64,000 nucleotides of DNA. It comes from Bacteroidaceae bacterium (lineage in GTDB: Bacteria > Bacteroidota > Bacteroidia > Bacteroidales > Bacteroidaceae). This document shows positions 26,010 through 35,038 of the stretch, one piece after another; position 1 is the first letter of the stretch, and every line of letters begins with the position of its first letter. The stretch lies in assembly GCA_017470425.1 (NCBI GenBank), contig JAFUYT010000024.1, positions 62,001 through 126,000 of the forward strand. Direction: 5' to 3'. Both the position numbers and the translations under genes were made by a program. The notes beneath the pieces are model-generated. The model ran no database searches, was not told where the DNA came from, and saw nothing but the letters and a program-made list of their open reading frames with translations.

Positions 26010-26486
26010 TCACTTGGCAATTTGCGTCATGAGAGCTATAAAGCCAGCCAATCCACCAATTATTCCACACACGAGCCCTACAGTTTTACCCTTACTGAAG
26101 GTCTTTGTCTCATGTGTGTCATACTCGTTGCTCTTCACATTGTAACATTTGTCGTTCTCGTCGAAATAGAACTCCCGAAAGAGCCTTCGCTTCTTGGATA
26201 CGGCGAGCCCCTCAACGGCCAACCCAACCGTATTGAATTGCTCATATACCAGAACCTCAGAAGTGCTACCAAAAGAGAACGTTCTGTCCGGTGCTCCGAA
26301 TCTATTCATCACCTCTCTCTTTGTCCAATTCCGATACATCCTGTTGTATTCCGGTTCCAGCGGAGTAGTATAGGTTTCGTAAGTATAGCAGGAGGTAAAG
26401 GTAACAAGGCTGAGCGCCATCATCAGACAGCACATCGCTCTCCTAAATAATTTTCTCTTTTCCATAATTCTTCTAAACTTATTCAT
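26010..26486 (-). CDS. Lipoprotein with a BamE/SmpA-like segment
   Basis: A 158-residue protein with a lipoprotein signal (MMALSLVTFTSC). The central segment WTKREVMNRFGAPDRTFSFG recalls the BamE/SmpA fold (helix, then GxP before a strand, then a strand ending in EVLVYEQF). The C-terminus has a Gly-rich hydrophobic helix (GLVCGIIGGLAGFIALM). An alternative ATG at 26465 also keeps the signal. Function unknown; the BamE similarity is weak. Confidence 0.6.
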   Translation of the reverse strand: MNKFRRIMEKRKLFRRAMCCLMMALSLVTFTSCYTYETYTTPLEPEYNRMYRNWTKREVMNRFGAPDRTFSFGSTSEVLVYEQFNTVGLAVEGLAVSKKRRLFREFYFDENDKCYNVKSNEYDTHETKTFSKGKTVGLVCGIIGGLAGFIALMTQIAK

Positions 26487-26508
26487 TAAGTGTTATCGCA
26501 AGGGTAAA

Positions 26509-27387
26509 TTAGAATGGTAAATCGTCGTCGTCATATACACTCCTTTGCCATATCTCCGGTGTCCTCATCTCCTCTATTGATAGTTCCTCAAATATCTTGT
26601 ATTTATCACTAAGATGTATGTATGAAGTGGCAAGGCACATGCCAGCTGCTTTAACTCTATAGCTATGCTCATCTATGTCTTCATTACAAAGAGCACGGTA
26701 TTCATTGCTCGCTCTTATTTCTCTAATAATTTTCCTATTCCAATCATCAAAAGTATCCATAACATCTTTGAATCCTAGAGCAGTTAAATATCCTTTGATC
26801 TTCATTATTTCCGGAAAGTTCATCATACTTATGACATCAATATGTTCATCTTCCGGTATGACATGCTGTGCTCCGAGATTTTTACAAACCTCTTCTACCT
26901 CCCAATATAATATGTCAAGAGCCAGTTTATTATTTACAAACATGTCATATTTGCCCAGTTGTCTGTGACAGTCAATCTCTGAATAACCGACAAAGTCTAA
27001 ACTTTGCATCTTTCTCCTCAATAATTTGCACGTGTAATAATTACTGTGTCCGCTGGTTAGCGATTCTTTATTCCTTCTCAGGTCTACCTCTGAGAAATTG
27101 CGCAAGATGATGAAGCCGAGCTTATCCTCTTGATATTTATCCCAGAGTTCCTGAATAATCTCCTTATAATCATCATTCCAATTCCTGCTCATCCAAGACA
27201 TTGCCCAATTCCTAAACAAATCACCATATTTTAATAATATTAATAGATAATCCCTTCTCTGTTTTTCCGTTAAGTTTACTAAATTATGTAGTATAGCTTC
27301 GCACATTGATTGCAACTGAGAACCCGTTTTAATTTTTAAGCCTCGATTCAGCGAAGTCAGTTTCTTCTTGATTGTCCTTTTTTTCAT
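26509..27387 (-). CDS. Unknown protein ending in an SSB-like acidic tip
   Basis: A 292-residue soluble protein, basic at the N-terminus and helical throughout, with no recognised domain. Its last residues are DDDDLPF, nearly identical to the conserved C-terminal tip by which bacterial SSB recruits repair and replication proteins. It is not an SSB (no OB-fold pattern, wrong length). Base composition is AT-rich compared with the flanks, indicating acquisition. It could bind SSB-partner proteins such as RecQ, RecO or PriA, or it may be a coincidence of a short motif. The 22-bp gap to the lipoprotein gene suggests a small operon. Confidence 0.6.
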   Translation of the reverse strand: MKKRTIKKKLTSLNRGLKIKTGSQLQSMCEAILHNLVNLTEKQRRDYLLILLKYGDLFRNWAMSWMSRNWNDDYKEIIQELWDKYQEDKLGFIILRNFSEVDLRRNKESLTSGHSNYYTCKLLRRKMQSLDFVGYSEIDCHRQLGKYDMFVNNKLALDILYWEVEEVCKNLGAQHVIPEDEHIDVISMMNFPEIMKIKGYLTALGFKDVMDTFDDWNRKIIREIRASNEYRALCNEDIDEHSYRVKAAGMCLATSYIHLSDKYKIFEELSIEEMRTPEIWQRSVYDDDDLPF

Positions 27388-27624
27388 TATATGTATCTTT
27401 AAATATGATTAACGACTATGCCCGACTCTGGAAGTTCTTGGATGCACTGAGAGTAACGAGTGTGATAAAGCAAACATTACTTCAGCAAACCCTAGATAGA
27501 ACCTATAATATTGCCAACTAATGCGCCTAATATCTTCATCTTTTTATTTCTTCTATTTGTAATATGTTGATTATTATATTGTTTACTTCTTCTATAAATC
27601 AAAGATGCTGGGTGGATTCGCATA

Positions 27625-28050
27625 TCACATCTTCTGCCATTTCTCACGCACCTCACCCCACTTCACATCCGTCTTCGTGTTTCCCTTCAAGAAGTAGCGG
27701 ACGATGAGCATTTGCGTTTCGTGGTCAACACGCTGATAACGCTCCTTCAGTTCCTGCCGCGCGAGTTTCACGTAGTTCCCTTTCTTCTCTATGAGCATCT
27801 CTCCCAGCTCTTCGATGGAAGCCTCTCGAATCTTCGCCTCACGCCGCTCCATGTCCTCTTTGAACAACATCTCGAAGATGGCCTGTCGCAGTTCATCCTT
27901 CTTGTCCAACCAACGCGATGTAAACAGCCTGACCAGTTCCTCCCTGGTCAAACCCTTCAGTTTCCCAACGCACGCCTCTACAGCCTCCGGCGTCCAGTGC
28001 TGATAATGTGCTTTCTTGCACTCAATAAGAATGTATTCGTAGTTTGTCAT
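27625..28050 (-). CDS. Small helical protein, unknown
   Basis: About 141 residues starting MTNYEYILIECKKAHY. It is charged and helical, with repeats of the type LTREELVRLF and ASIEELGEMLIEK, and no membrane segment. The ATG at 28050 fits the promoter box at 28078-28085; the longer frame from 28080 would start inside that box. It lies downstream of the seven-gene operon on the same strand but has its own promoter. No family recognised. Confidence 0.6.
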   Translation of the reverse strand: MTNYEYILIECKKAHYQHWTPEAVEACVGKLKGLTREELVRLFTSRWLDKKDELRQAIFEMLFKEDMERREAKIREASIEELGEMLIEKKGNYVKLARQELKERYQRVDHETQMLIVRYFLKGNTKTDVKWGEVREKWQKM

Positions 28051-28077
28051 ACCGATTATAATGTTTAGAATCGGCGG

Positions 28078-28085
28078 CAAAGTTA
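28078..28085 (-). promoter_or_regulatory. Bacteroidota promoter for the 141-aa gene
   Basis: Reads TAACTTTG on the minus strand (TAnnTTTG), with a TTG (plus-strand 28106-28108) 20 bp upstream. Confidence 0.65.
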
Positions 28086-28139
28086 CGAATACAAAACCTA
28101 TCGAACAAGCAATTTCAAATCACAAGCCTTGTGAAACTA

Positions 28140-29243
28140 TCACTCTTCCCAAATGACCATATCCGCCGGTAGAGCGACCCTCTTGGGGAATCCCCTCTGA
28201 CCATCTACGCAATAGTGTCGAGCCAGATGATCGTTGAATTTCTCTGTAAAAGTGTTCCTGATTCTGGTGCACTTCTCGTTGATGGAATTACTCATTGGGT
28301 CGGTTACATCCTCAATGCTCTTCTTCACCCGCTCTGTCAATCCGTAGGGTCTTAACCTTATATATATTGTTGCCAGTTCCTCTCTATAGTCTGGAAGTTC
28401 TTTGAAGACGATACCTTCGGGGTGCCTGAGGAACAGCATATAAACAGCCTTCACCAGCGGTTCCATCTTGATTTCCATGTTGTCATAGTCAGGGAGGAAG
28501 ATGCGGTTGTCCTTTTTGATAACGAGCCTGCTCAGTTGGTCATTCTCATGAAGGATATTCTCCAACAACTCCATCGGGACACCGCATTTCTGAAGCTCAT
28601 CAATCTGTTTTCTGAACAGCATCAACTTAGCCTGCGTCTTCTCGCAAAACGAAGGGAACTTGGACTCCGTGCCGTCTCCCGACTGCATTTTAAACAGTGC
28701 GGCCCCATGTCCCAGTCGGCTTGGCTCTGGCTCTTCATCGTCCTTCTTGAAATATTCATGAGATTCCAGTATGTTCGAGATCCCATAGCCAAACATGAAA
28801 AGATTGGATATATCCTCATCCAACGGGTAGTATTCGAACACCGTTAACCCGTTTCCTTTCTCCTTTTTGAAGAACAGGAAACCGGCTTTCAGGAATCTCA
28901 CGTCATCGGGATCCTCTAGATAGTCCAACAAATCCGTAGTGTTAATGTCCGGTATCCTTCTAAGCTGCTCGTCCGACATAAAAGGAAACAGGTAGCGGAC
29001 ATACGAACGTTTCTTCAGTTTCTTGGACAGACTCGGGATATAGGTGAGTTCGGGCCACCCGTACTTATATCGGTTGAAGAACACTTTCCACAGCAACCAA
29101 CCCCACCATCTCAGATAGCGGTTGAACTTCTTATGATATGCATTCTCAATATAGATAGAACCCCTCAGATTGATGTCTGGGAGATCCTTGAAGTTCACCA
29201 GACAGTGACCTCCTGAATTTTTCAGATCTGCGTAATCAATCAT
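28140..29243 (-). CDS. Unknown protein, operon gene 7
   Basis: A 367-residue protein without a recognised fold. The N-terminal part has a Trp-rich hydrophobic stretch (RYLRWWGWLLWKVFF, about 43-57) that could be a membrane-associated helix. The C-terminal 120 residues form a second unit beginning near VKAVYMLFLRHPEGIVF, with the look of a conserved regulatory or helical domain seen in other Bacteroidota hypotheticals (recollection, not verified). It starts 4 bp after the LRR gene stop, the last gene of the tight operon. Confidence 0.6.
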   Translation of the reverse strand: MIDYADLKNSGGHCLVNFKDLPDINLRGSIYIENAYHKKFNRYLRWWGWLLWKVFFNRYKYGWPELTYIPSLSKKLKKRSYVRYLFPFMSDEQLRRIPDINTTDLLDYLEDPDDVRFLKAGFLFFKKEKGNGLTVFEYYPLDEDISNLFMFGYGISNILESHEYFKKDDEEPEPSRLGHGAALFKMQSGDGTESKFPSFCEKTQAKLMLFRKQIDELQKCGVPMELLENILHENDQLSRLVIKKDNRIFLPDYDNMEIKMEPLVKAVYMLFLRHPEGIVFKELPDYREELATIYIRLRPYGLTERVKKSIEDVTDPMSNSINEKCTRIRNTFTEKFNDHLARHYCVDGQRGFPKRVALPADMVIWEE

Positions 29244-29247
29244 AACC

Positions 29248-30639
29248 CTATGCCATTAGTCCGATTTTATACCCCGAATCTTTCAGCGATTCATCAAAGA
29301 TGACATTCTCAATCTGTGGCCAGTTCTCATATATCAAGCCGTGGGTGACTTTATAGGTCTCCCAGGCACAGTCCCCATCTTTGATGTTCGGCCCTAAACG
29401 CAAAGTCCGCAAGTTCAGGCAAGTTACAAACGCCTCGCGTTTGATGTTGGTCACGAAGCTCGGAATGGTGAAGTCTGCGTCCTTCGTGAAGCAAAACACA
29501 AGACATACACTCGTGAGACGCGGGATTCCGAAGTACAATGTGTCGCCCATCGTCCAAAACTTGCTTTCAGGCAGCGGATTCTCTGACTTCGTGATATCTA
29601 CTTCATCGCCATATCTCTCCCAGTCATCCTTAAAGTAGTTCTCTTCTTCCTCGGTCATGTGCGTCATGGTGATGCTGTTGAGGTTCCAACACTCATGACA
29701 GCAGCTGCCGCCAAAGTCCTTGGCCAGTTGCGACAAATGAATATGTTGTAAAGCGTGGCAGCCATTGAGGAAGCCCTTTTGGAAAATCTCCACAGAATCT
29801 GGCATGATAAATTCCTTTAGCGCCCTACAATCCTCGAAGGCCCTCTCCATAATCACTTTGAGTTCATCATTTAGACCGATCCTCTCCAAAGAGTAGCATC
29901 TGCGGAACCCCTCTTTGCCGATGGACTTCACATGGGCAGGCAAGTCCAATTCACGCAGGCTGCGGCATTGGCAAAACATCCTGTTAGGAATCGCTGTGAT
30001 GTGGGAAGGTATAACGACCTTCGTCAGCGAGTTGCAGTTCATCAACATATCTTCATCTATGATTGTCACCGATTCCGGGATGACCAGTTCTTGGAGAGCG
30101 ACACAACTGTAGAAGGCCTTCTTTCCAATGCGTTGGAGTGTTGAAGGCAGGCTCACTCGCTTCATCACGTCGCAGTTCATGAAGCATCGGTGGTATATGT
30201 TCACCACGCCCTCTGGTACATCGAACTCTTCAACTCTGTCATGCACATAAAGCAGTGTGCGGCCTTCGTTAGCATAGATGGCCACATCATCCACGACATA
30301 AGCATCGGGCCATACCTTCTTATCTTTGAATTCTCTATATTTCCCTGCTGGGAGCAGAGGAGCATTCATCCTTTCCCACTCCTCGTCTCTTTTTTCCCAC
30401 TCTTCATGTTCGTACTCCTCTGGATAGAAATGTTTCCTATATGCCGTCTTCCACCCCAGTCCCTTCGCATCCATCAACACGCGTATTCCTCTGTATGCTG
30501 GTCGCAGTACGAAGAAGTACAAGAGGATAATTGGAGTGATAATCAAGAGCACAACACTCATTGCGATGAAGCTCTTGACGCCACCGCACAGGTCTATTAA
30601 ATCCTGAATGTATACTTTTATTTTGGTGAGTAGATTCAT
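29248..30639 (-). CDS. Membrane-anchored BspA-type leucine-rich-repeat protein, operon gene 6
   Basis: 463 residues. One hydrophobic segment near the N-terminus (about 23-45, IAMSVVLLIITPIILLYFFV) is followed by a charged linker and then BspA/LRR_5 repeats from about 125 to 340 (for example LPSTLQRIGKKAFYSCVAL, IPESVTIIDEDMLMNCNSL). A final repeat (FVTNIKREAFVTCLNLRTL) lies near 420. BspA repeats serve as binding surfaces, often for host or cell-surface ligands. With the N-terminal anchor the repeats may lie on either side of the membrane. Placed 2 bp after DUF1848, an unusual partner for nucleic-acid enzymes. Confidence 0.8.
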   Translation of the reverse strand: MNLLTKIKVYIQDLIDLCGGVKSFIAMSVVLLIITPIILLYFFVLRPAYRGIRVLMDAKGLGWKTAYRKHFYPEEYEHEEWEKRDEEWERMNAPLLPAGKYREFKDKKVWPDAYVVDDVAIYANEGRTLLYVHDRVEEFDVPEGVVNIYHRCFMNCDVMKRVSLPSTLQRIGKKAFYSCVALQELVIPESVTIIDEDMLMNCNSLTKVVIPSHITAIPNRMFCQCRSLRELDLPAHVKSIGKEGFRRCYSLERIGLNDELKVIMERAFEDCRALKEFIMPDSVEIFQKGFLNGCHALQHIHLSQLAKDFGGSCCHECWNLNSITMTHMTEEEENYFKDDWERYGDEVDITKSENPLPESKFWTMGDTLYFGIPRLTSVCLVFCFTKDADFTIPSFVTNIKREAFVTCLNLRTLRLGPNIKDGDCAWETYKVTHGLIYENWPQIENVIFDESLKDSGYKIGLMA

Positions 30640-30641
30640 TG

Positions 30642-31694
30642 CTATCCGATAATACTTTCACTCTCGTCGTTGTGCTTATCTTTATTCTTCAGCACAGCCT
30701 CTTTGCTGGTGTTTGCGTAGCAATAAACACAAAAATGACGACAGGTGTTATACATACCGATGTCCTTACTTACCATACACCCGCAAATCTTTCGCTGACC
30801 AGTATCTTTTACGCTCTTAGGTTTCTGTGGAATTGGTGGTATCTCACCAAACATATCTTTCTCTGGCCACTTCAAGGTGTGAAGGTAGTAAACTAATTCC
30901 TTATCATCTGCAAAGATGCGCTTCATCAACTCACCATCGATGCAGCGGTTGTGCTGAATGCCATAGGCTTCGAGGTCAATATCTTCTGCACATGTTGCCA
31001 TCTCAACATCCCACCCATCGTTATGCCAAGCTTCACGGATTTTCTTTAGCCCTTCAACAATTTCGATACGTTGAACATAATTCGCCTCCGCATTTTCAAC
31101 ATCTTCTTTAGTGAAAAGCATAGTTTCTTTGACAAGGTTGTTCTGCACCTTACGATATGCCTTTACGTCAACGAAACTAAATACCAACTTGTCTGTGTAA
31201 CCTTTCAGCTTATTTCCAATATGCCAAATTCTTGTAAGCAATTCTATTGGCCCAATATTAGGCGTAATGATTAGAGGGTCGAATCGCCAAATCACTTTCT
31301 CTTTACCGATTAGGTTTGACAACTTCTTGAAAGTTTCTACACGCTTATCTACAGAAGGAACATTCGGTTCGAATCCTTCTTTCTCATAATCATTCAGCGT
31401 TACTTGAAAGTAGTAATGTATACCTCTTTTATCAAGTTCAGGCAAATAAGGAATAATGGGTGCTGGATTCTTTGTCCAAAACACAACAACCCGACATCTC
31501 TCAAAAGAGATATACATCTTTTGCTGGTTAAACGGGTTATACCAAGTACAATAGCCTTTAGTCAAGCGGTTGAAGAACCACTTGGCATAAAAAGCTGGGA
31601 TGTCCGTAGAACGGCTGGCTGATATGACAACAGGTGCAGTCGCCTCTACCTGTTTGCCATCGTCGGTTGTGATATACGTTTTATCAGCTGACAT
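30642..31694 (-). CDS. DUF1848 family protein with CX3CX2C cysteine motif, operon gene 5
   Basis: A 350-residue protein matching DUF1848 (PF08902). Conserved-looking blocks are VVISASRSTDIPAFYAKWF, YNPFNQQ, VVFWTKNPAPII and FSFVDVKAYRKV. The C-terminus has KICGCMVSKDIGMYNTC followed by CRHFCVYCYAN: a CxC pair plus a CX3CX2C motif identical in spacing to radical SAM enzymes but placed at the end of the chain. Such cysteines could hold a [4Fe-4S] cluster. Enzymatic function is not known. Gap to the 732-aa gene is 6 bp. Confidence 0.82.
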   Translation of the reverse strand: MSADKTYITTDDGKQVEATAPVVISASRSTDIPAFYAKWFFNRLTKGYCTWYNPFNQQKMYISFERCRVVVFWTKNPAPIIPYLPELDKRGIHYYFQVTLNDYEKEGFEPNVPSVDKRVETFKKLSNLIGKEKVIWRFDPLIITPNIGPIELLTRIWHIGNKLKGYTDKLVFSFVDVKAYRKVQNNLVKETMLFTKEDVENAEANYVQRIEIVEGLKKIREAWHNDGWDVEMATCAEDIDLEAYGIQHNRCIDGELMKRIFADDKELVYYLHTLKWPEKDMFGEIPPIPQKPKSVKDTGQRKICGCMVSKDIGMYNTCRHFCVYCYANTSKEAVLKNKDKHNDESESIIG

Positions 31695-31700
31695 GAATAC

Positions 31701-33899
31701 TTATAAACAACGTGTTTCCAGAGATTTTATTATTGCATCAATATCAAGAACTTGATACAATTTATTTTTCCACGACAAATCATAGCCTTTCGAACTTGTA
31801 TGCTGATTTTTCCCAACAAGCAATTGTTCACGGAATTTAGCAATGAGATCACGTTGACTCATACGTTCAGAATATTTCGGATCTAGAACCCAGAGTAAAT
31901 CTTTGCGAAGCGATTCCAGCACTTTCTTCTCATAACCGAATTCCATTGATAATACCAAAATGATTCTTTCTACGTTATTATACTCAAAGGATATTTTTTC
32001 CATCTTGTCATCAGGCTTCTTTTCAAACAATGACCCAATAGTTCCAGAATTATTATCAGTAGAATTGGAGAATAATGACTGTTGCTTAGCAGGCTTGCTT
32101 TTGGAAACCGCTTCACGTTTCCCTATCGCTTTGTAATTGGGATGGAGTTCCTTTTGTAAATGTGGGAAGATTCCTTTTGTGAGGCTATCCATTTCATTGC
32201 CAATCATGTTAATGAATGCAATGCCATCGTCCTGAGCTTTACTAATGGCCAAATCAATTGTCTGCCTGTCTTTGGAAGATATTTTGATTCTTGGATGGGA
32301 AGCAATTATGTCCTCTACTTTTTTTCTTAAATCGATTACGCCAATGCTTGATGAATATACAGAAAATTCATTTCCATTTGCACTAGGCGTTTCGTTGGCA
32401 ACAGAAGAAGGATAACTCTCAGTAATAGTTACAGTGCCATACGTTGGATCAACACCATGCAATTGCCCATAGATTTCTTTGTAAACTTCTGCTATATACT
32501 TTCGATTGTCATGTAAACCAAACAAGTTATCTGTAAAGTCCCTTGTCAGGTTTGCAAAGCCATTCAACTCTCCATATAGAGCGAAAGCCATTCGATAATC
32601 TGATATTAGCTTGCTCTGCATAAAGCTGCGTAGTTGCTCCCAGTCACCGCCTTTTGCCAATACTGCTGCAATAGCAGAAAAAATATCATCTTGCCAATTT
32701 ATTGTAGATTCTTGTGCACGGACATACCGACGCATTTGGTTCAGCTCTATCTTTGCACGGCTTTCATCCCAACTGTCAGCATACACTTCTTTAGCTTTCC
32801 TTGTAACAACATCCGATAATGTTTCTGCGAAGGTGGTAATCTTTCCGCTATACTCTGATGAAGAAAGTACATCGTTTACCCATGCCTTCATCAAACGCTG
32901 TTCCATATCGTCAGTTAGATGAGAGTTTGCAATCTTTGACAAAGCATTATCAGCCAATATGATTTCTTCTGACGAAGTTGCCAAATATTTCCGTTCCGCA
33001 ATCTCCTCTTTTCTGAGACTGTCTTTTTCTCTCTTCAGCCATTCGTAAGCAGGATTGTAATCTTCTGTTGCATATTGTAATGAATCGATGATTCGCTCCC
33101 CATCGAATGTGGACGGGAACACAACTCCAAATTTGGAAAGGCCGGCAATGATGTCTTCTACCTTGAAGTTCTCTTTTGCAATCTTTTGAAGATAGTCGAC
33201 AATGGGGTCGAGCTTCTTCAGGTTGGCAAAACAGGCATTCAATTTCTCATGCTGAAGAACTGTTGGCGAATGTGACTCAGAAGACAATATAGAAGAGAAT
33301 ATATTCTGTATCTCTTGTAGCGTGTTTGCCTTGTCTGTCAGTTCAGGAGTGCTTGATAACAATGCACCAATGTAGTAACCATAGAGTAAGCCCTTCATTT
33401 TATTTACACGCACATCATGGCCAATTGCCTCTTTGTTCAAGGGAATAGTGCCAGTATAGGCAGGTTGCTCTTTTCTCTGATAAGTCTCAACATATAACTG
33501 ACGATGGTACAGTCCAATCATTTTTGTTTCAAGGCTACTGTCAGATATAGACAACGCTACGCGACGGTCTTGCTCTGTGAAGAAGATGAAACGTGTTCTC
33601 CAAGGGGAAAGATAGATGCTTTCGTCGCTATAATACACACCATTTGCTATAGAAGGATACTCTTTGTCGGTTGTTATTTCTACAAGCATAGGATGATCTT
33701 CCACATCACTTGCAGGGCGGACAAACTCGAAAGGCTCTTCATATAACAAGATTGCATTCTCTTGGTTGTTCTCCGCCACTTCCTGCCAACGAGAATAACC
33801 GAACCCTCTTATGGCATAGAATGCTTTGGGAGAAATACTTTCACTCGACAGGATGTTATTGAAATTCAGCGTCGAGGTCGGAATATATAACTTCTTCAT
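31701..33899 (-). CDS. Large unknown protein, operon gene 4
   Basis: A 732-residue soluble protein. The N-terminal 150 residues (starting KLYIPTSTLNFNNILSSESI) look compact and beta-rich. The rest is mostly helical, with charged stretches near 290-420. A low-complexity Ser/Asn linker at about 600-640 (KPAKQQSLFSNSTDNNSG) joins a C-terminal helical module. No catalytic motif or known domain is recognised. The start lies 1 bp from the helicase stop, implying translational coupling and probably a physical or functional partnership. It could be the effector or scaffold of the system. Confidence 0.65.
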   Translation of the reverse strand: MKKLYIPTSTLNFNNILSSESISPKAFYAIRGFGYSRWQEVAENNQENAILLYEEPFEFVRPASDVEDHPMLVEITTDKEYPSIANGVYYSDESIYLSPWRTRFIFFTEQDRRVALSISDSSLETKMIGLYHRQLYVETYQRKEQPAYTGTIPLNKEAIGHDVRVNKMKGLLYGYYIGALLSSTPELTDKANTLQEIQNIFSSILSSESHSPTVLQHEKLNACFANLKKLDPIVDYLQKIAKENFKVEDIIAGLSKFGVVFPSTFDGERIIDSLQYATEDYNPAYEWLKREKDSLRKEEIAERKYLATSSEEIILADNALSKIANSHLTDDMEQRLMKAWVNDVLSSSEYSGKITTFAETLSDVVTRKAKEVYADSWDESRAKIELNQMRRYVRAQESTINWQDDIFSAIAAVLAKGGDWEQLRSFMQSKLISDYRMAFALYGELNGFANLTRDFTDNLFGLHDNRKYIAEVYKEIYGQLHGVDPTYGTVTITESYPSSVANETPSANGNEFSVYSSSIGVIDLRKKVEDIIASHPRIKISSKDRQTIDLAISKAQDDGIAFINMIGNEMDSLTKGIFPHLQKELHPNYKAIGKREAVSKSKPAKQQSLFSNSTDNNSGTIGSLFEKKPDDKMEKISFEYNNVERIILVLSMEFGYEKKVLESLRKDLLWVLDPKYSERMSQRDLIAKFREQLLVGKNQHTSSKGYDLSWKNKLYQVLDIDAIIKSLETRCL

Positions 33900-33900
33900 A

Positions 33901-35034
33901 TTAAATGTCTTCTACTTCTTCTGTTTCTGTTGTTTTATACAAATTAGCAGGAATGTCACTTAAGGGTTTTGGTAACTGTCCGCTATACATAATGTAAAGA
34001 TAGCGGTAGGTACGAGACATTGCAACATAAAGAGCTTTGCTGTCATCACCTCTGTCATCCACAAAACTATCTATGTATGGAAGGAATATTGCTTCAAATT
34101 GCAAGCCCTTGGCACTATGATATGTCATAACCTTAGGGTTTGTCGTTTCAAAGTTCAAATTGTTTTTGCTGTTTCTAAAATCTTCCTTGTCATCATACTT
34201 CATTTCTACATTTAGTCCTAAGGATATTAATGCCTCTCCAATTTGCCTTACGAGTTCTCCAGAGGGTACTAAAATGGCAACATCCGTAAAATCATGATCT
34301 TCCTTGATCTTCTTAATAGCTGAGATTTGAGATTCCGCTTCAGAATACTTCAAGACACAAGGAACAGTTCTTTCTGGGCTTTTGTATATACTTTCGTCAA
34401 ATGGGGGCAAATCAACACCAACGCTTTGAATATACCTTGCAACAGGCAATGGAAGACGATAGTTTCTATATAGTTCCCAATCTTTGCTTTCTATTCCTGA
34501 TTGATAAAGCATGTGCCCGATGTTCTGAACAGGCATTGTCCTTTTCAGTCTTCCATAAATTGATTGTGCTGTATCGCCAAAGAAAAAGAAGTTTTTCTTT
34601 GTGGCCCGTACAAATTCCATTATCTCTTGTTGCTCAAAATCTTGTATTTCATCTACTATTACATAGTCTGACTTTGGCATATTAGGAATTTTGTTACCAT
34701 TATCATCTCGTTCATATACCCAAAAGCTTTGCCCATTTCTATAATGTTTCAGGTATTTCTTCCATCTCCACTCTTCATGATACATGAACTCATTAACAAG
34801 TCCCAATTCTTTGCGTCCAGAATTCATATATCCACAAAGTGCTTTAGTAAAGACGATTATCTGGTAGCTGTTCCCCCTTTCCTTTTGTAATCGTTGAGCT
34901 TTTATAAGGGCAAGAACAGACTTCCCACTACCAGCACAGCCAGATACAATACAGGATTTGTCAAGCGTCGCTTTAAACACTTTAAGTTGATCGTCGTCCA
35001 GTTCGGACTCTTTTATCATCCAGTCTTTTTTCAT
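33901..35034 (-). CDS. Compact superfamily 1 helicase-like ATPase, operon gene 3
   Basis: A 377-residue UvrD/Rep-like protein with the core motifs in order: Q-motif region DDDQLKVF, Walker A GCAGSGKSV near 32-40, motif II VIVDEIQDF (usual DExQD) near 126, motif III FFGDTAQSIYG near 152, motif IV NYRLP, motif V TYHSAKGLQFEAIF near 308, motif VI YVAMSRTYRYLYI. At this length it lacks the 1B/2B insertions of full UvrD helicases, so it may be a translocase or ATP switch acting on DNA or RNA rather than an independent helicase. C-terminus acidic (ETEEVEDI). Confidence 0.85.
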   Translation of the reverse strand: MKKDWMIKESELDDDQLKVFKATLDKSCIVSGCAGSGKSVLALIKAQRLQKERGNSYQIIVFTKALCGYMNSGRKELGLVNEFMYHEEWRWKKYLKHYRNGQSFWVYERDDNGNKIPNMPKSDYVIVDEIQDFEQQEIMEFVRATKKNFFFFGDTAQSIYGRLKRTMPVQNIGHMLYQSGIESKDWELYRNYRLPLPVARYIQSVGVDLPPFDESIYKSPERTVPCVLKYSEAESQISAIKKIKEDHDFTDVAILVPSGELVRQIGEALISLGLNVEMKYDDKEDFRNSKNNLNFETTNPKVMTYHSAKGLQFEAIFLPYIDSFVDDRGDDSKALYVAMSRTYRYLYIMYSGQLPKPLSDIPANLYKTTETEEVEDI

Positions 35035-35038
35035 ATAT

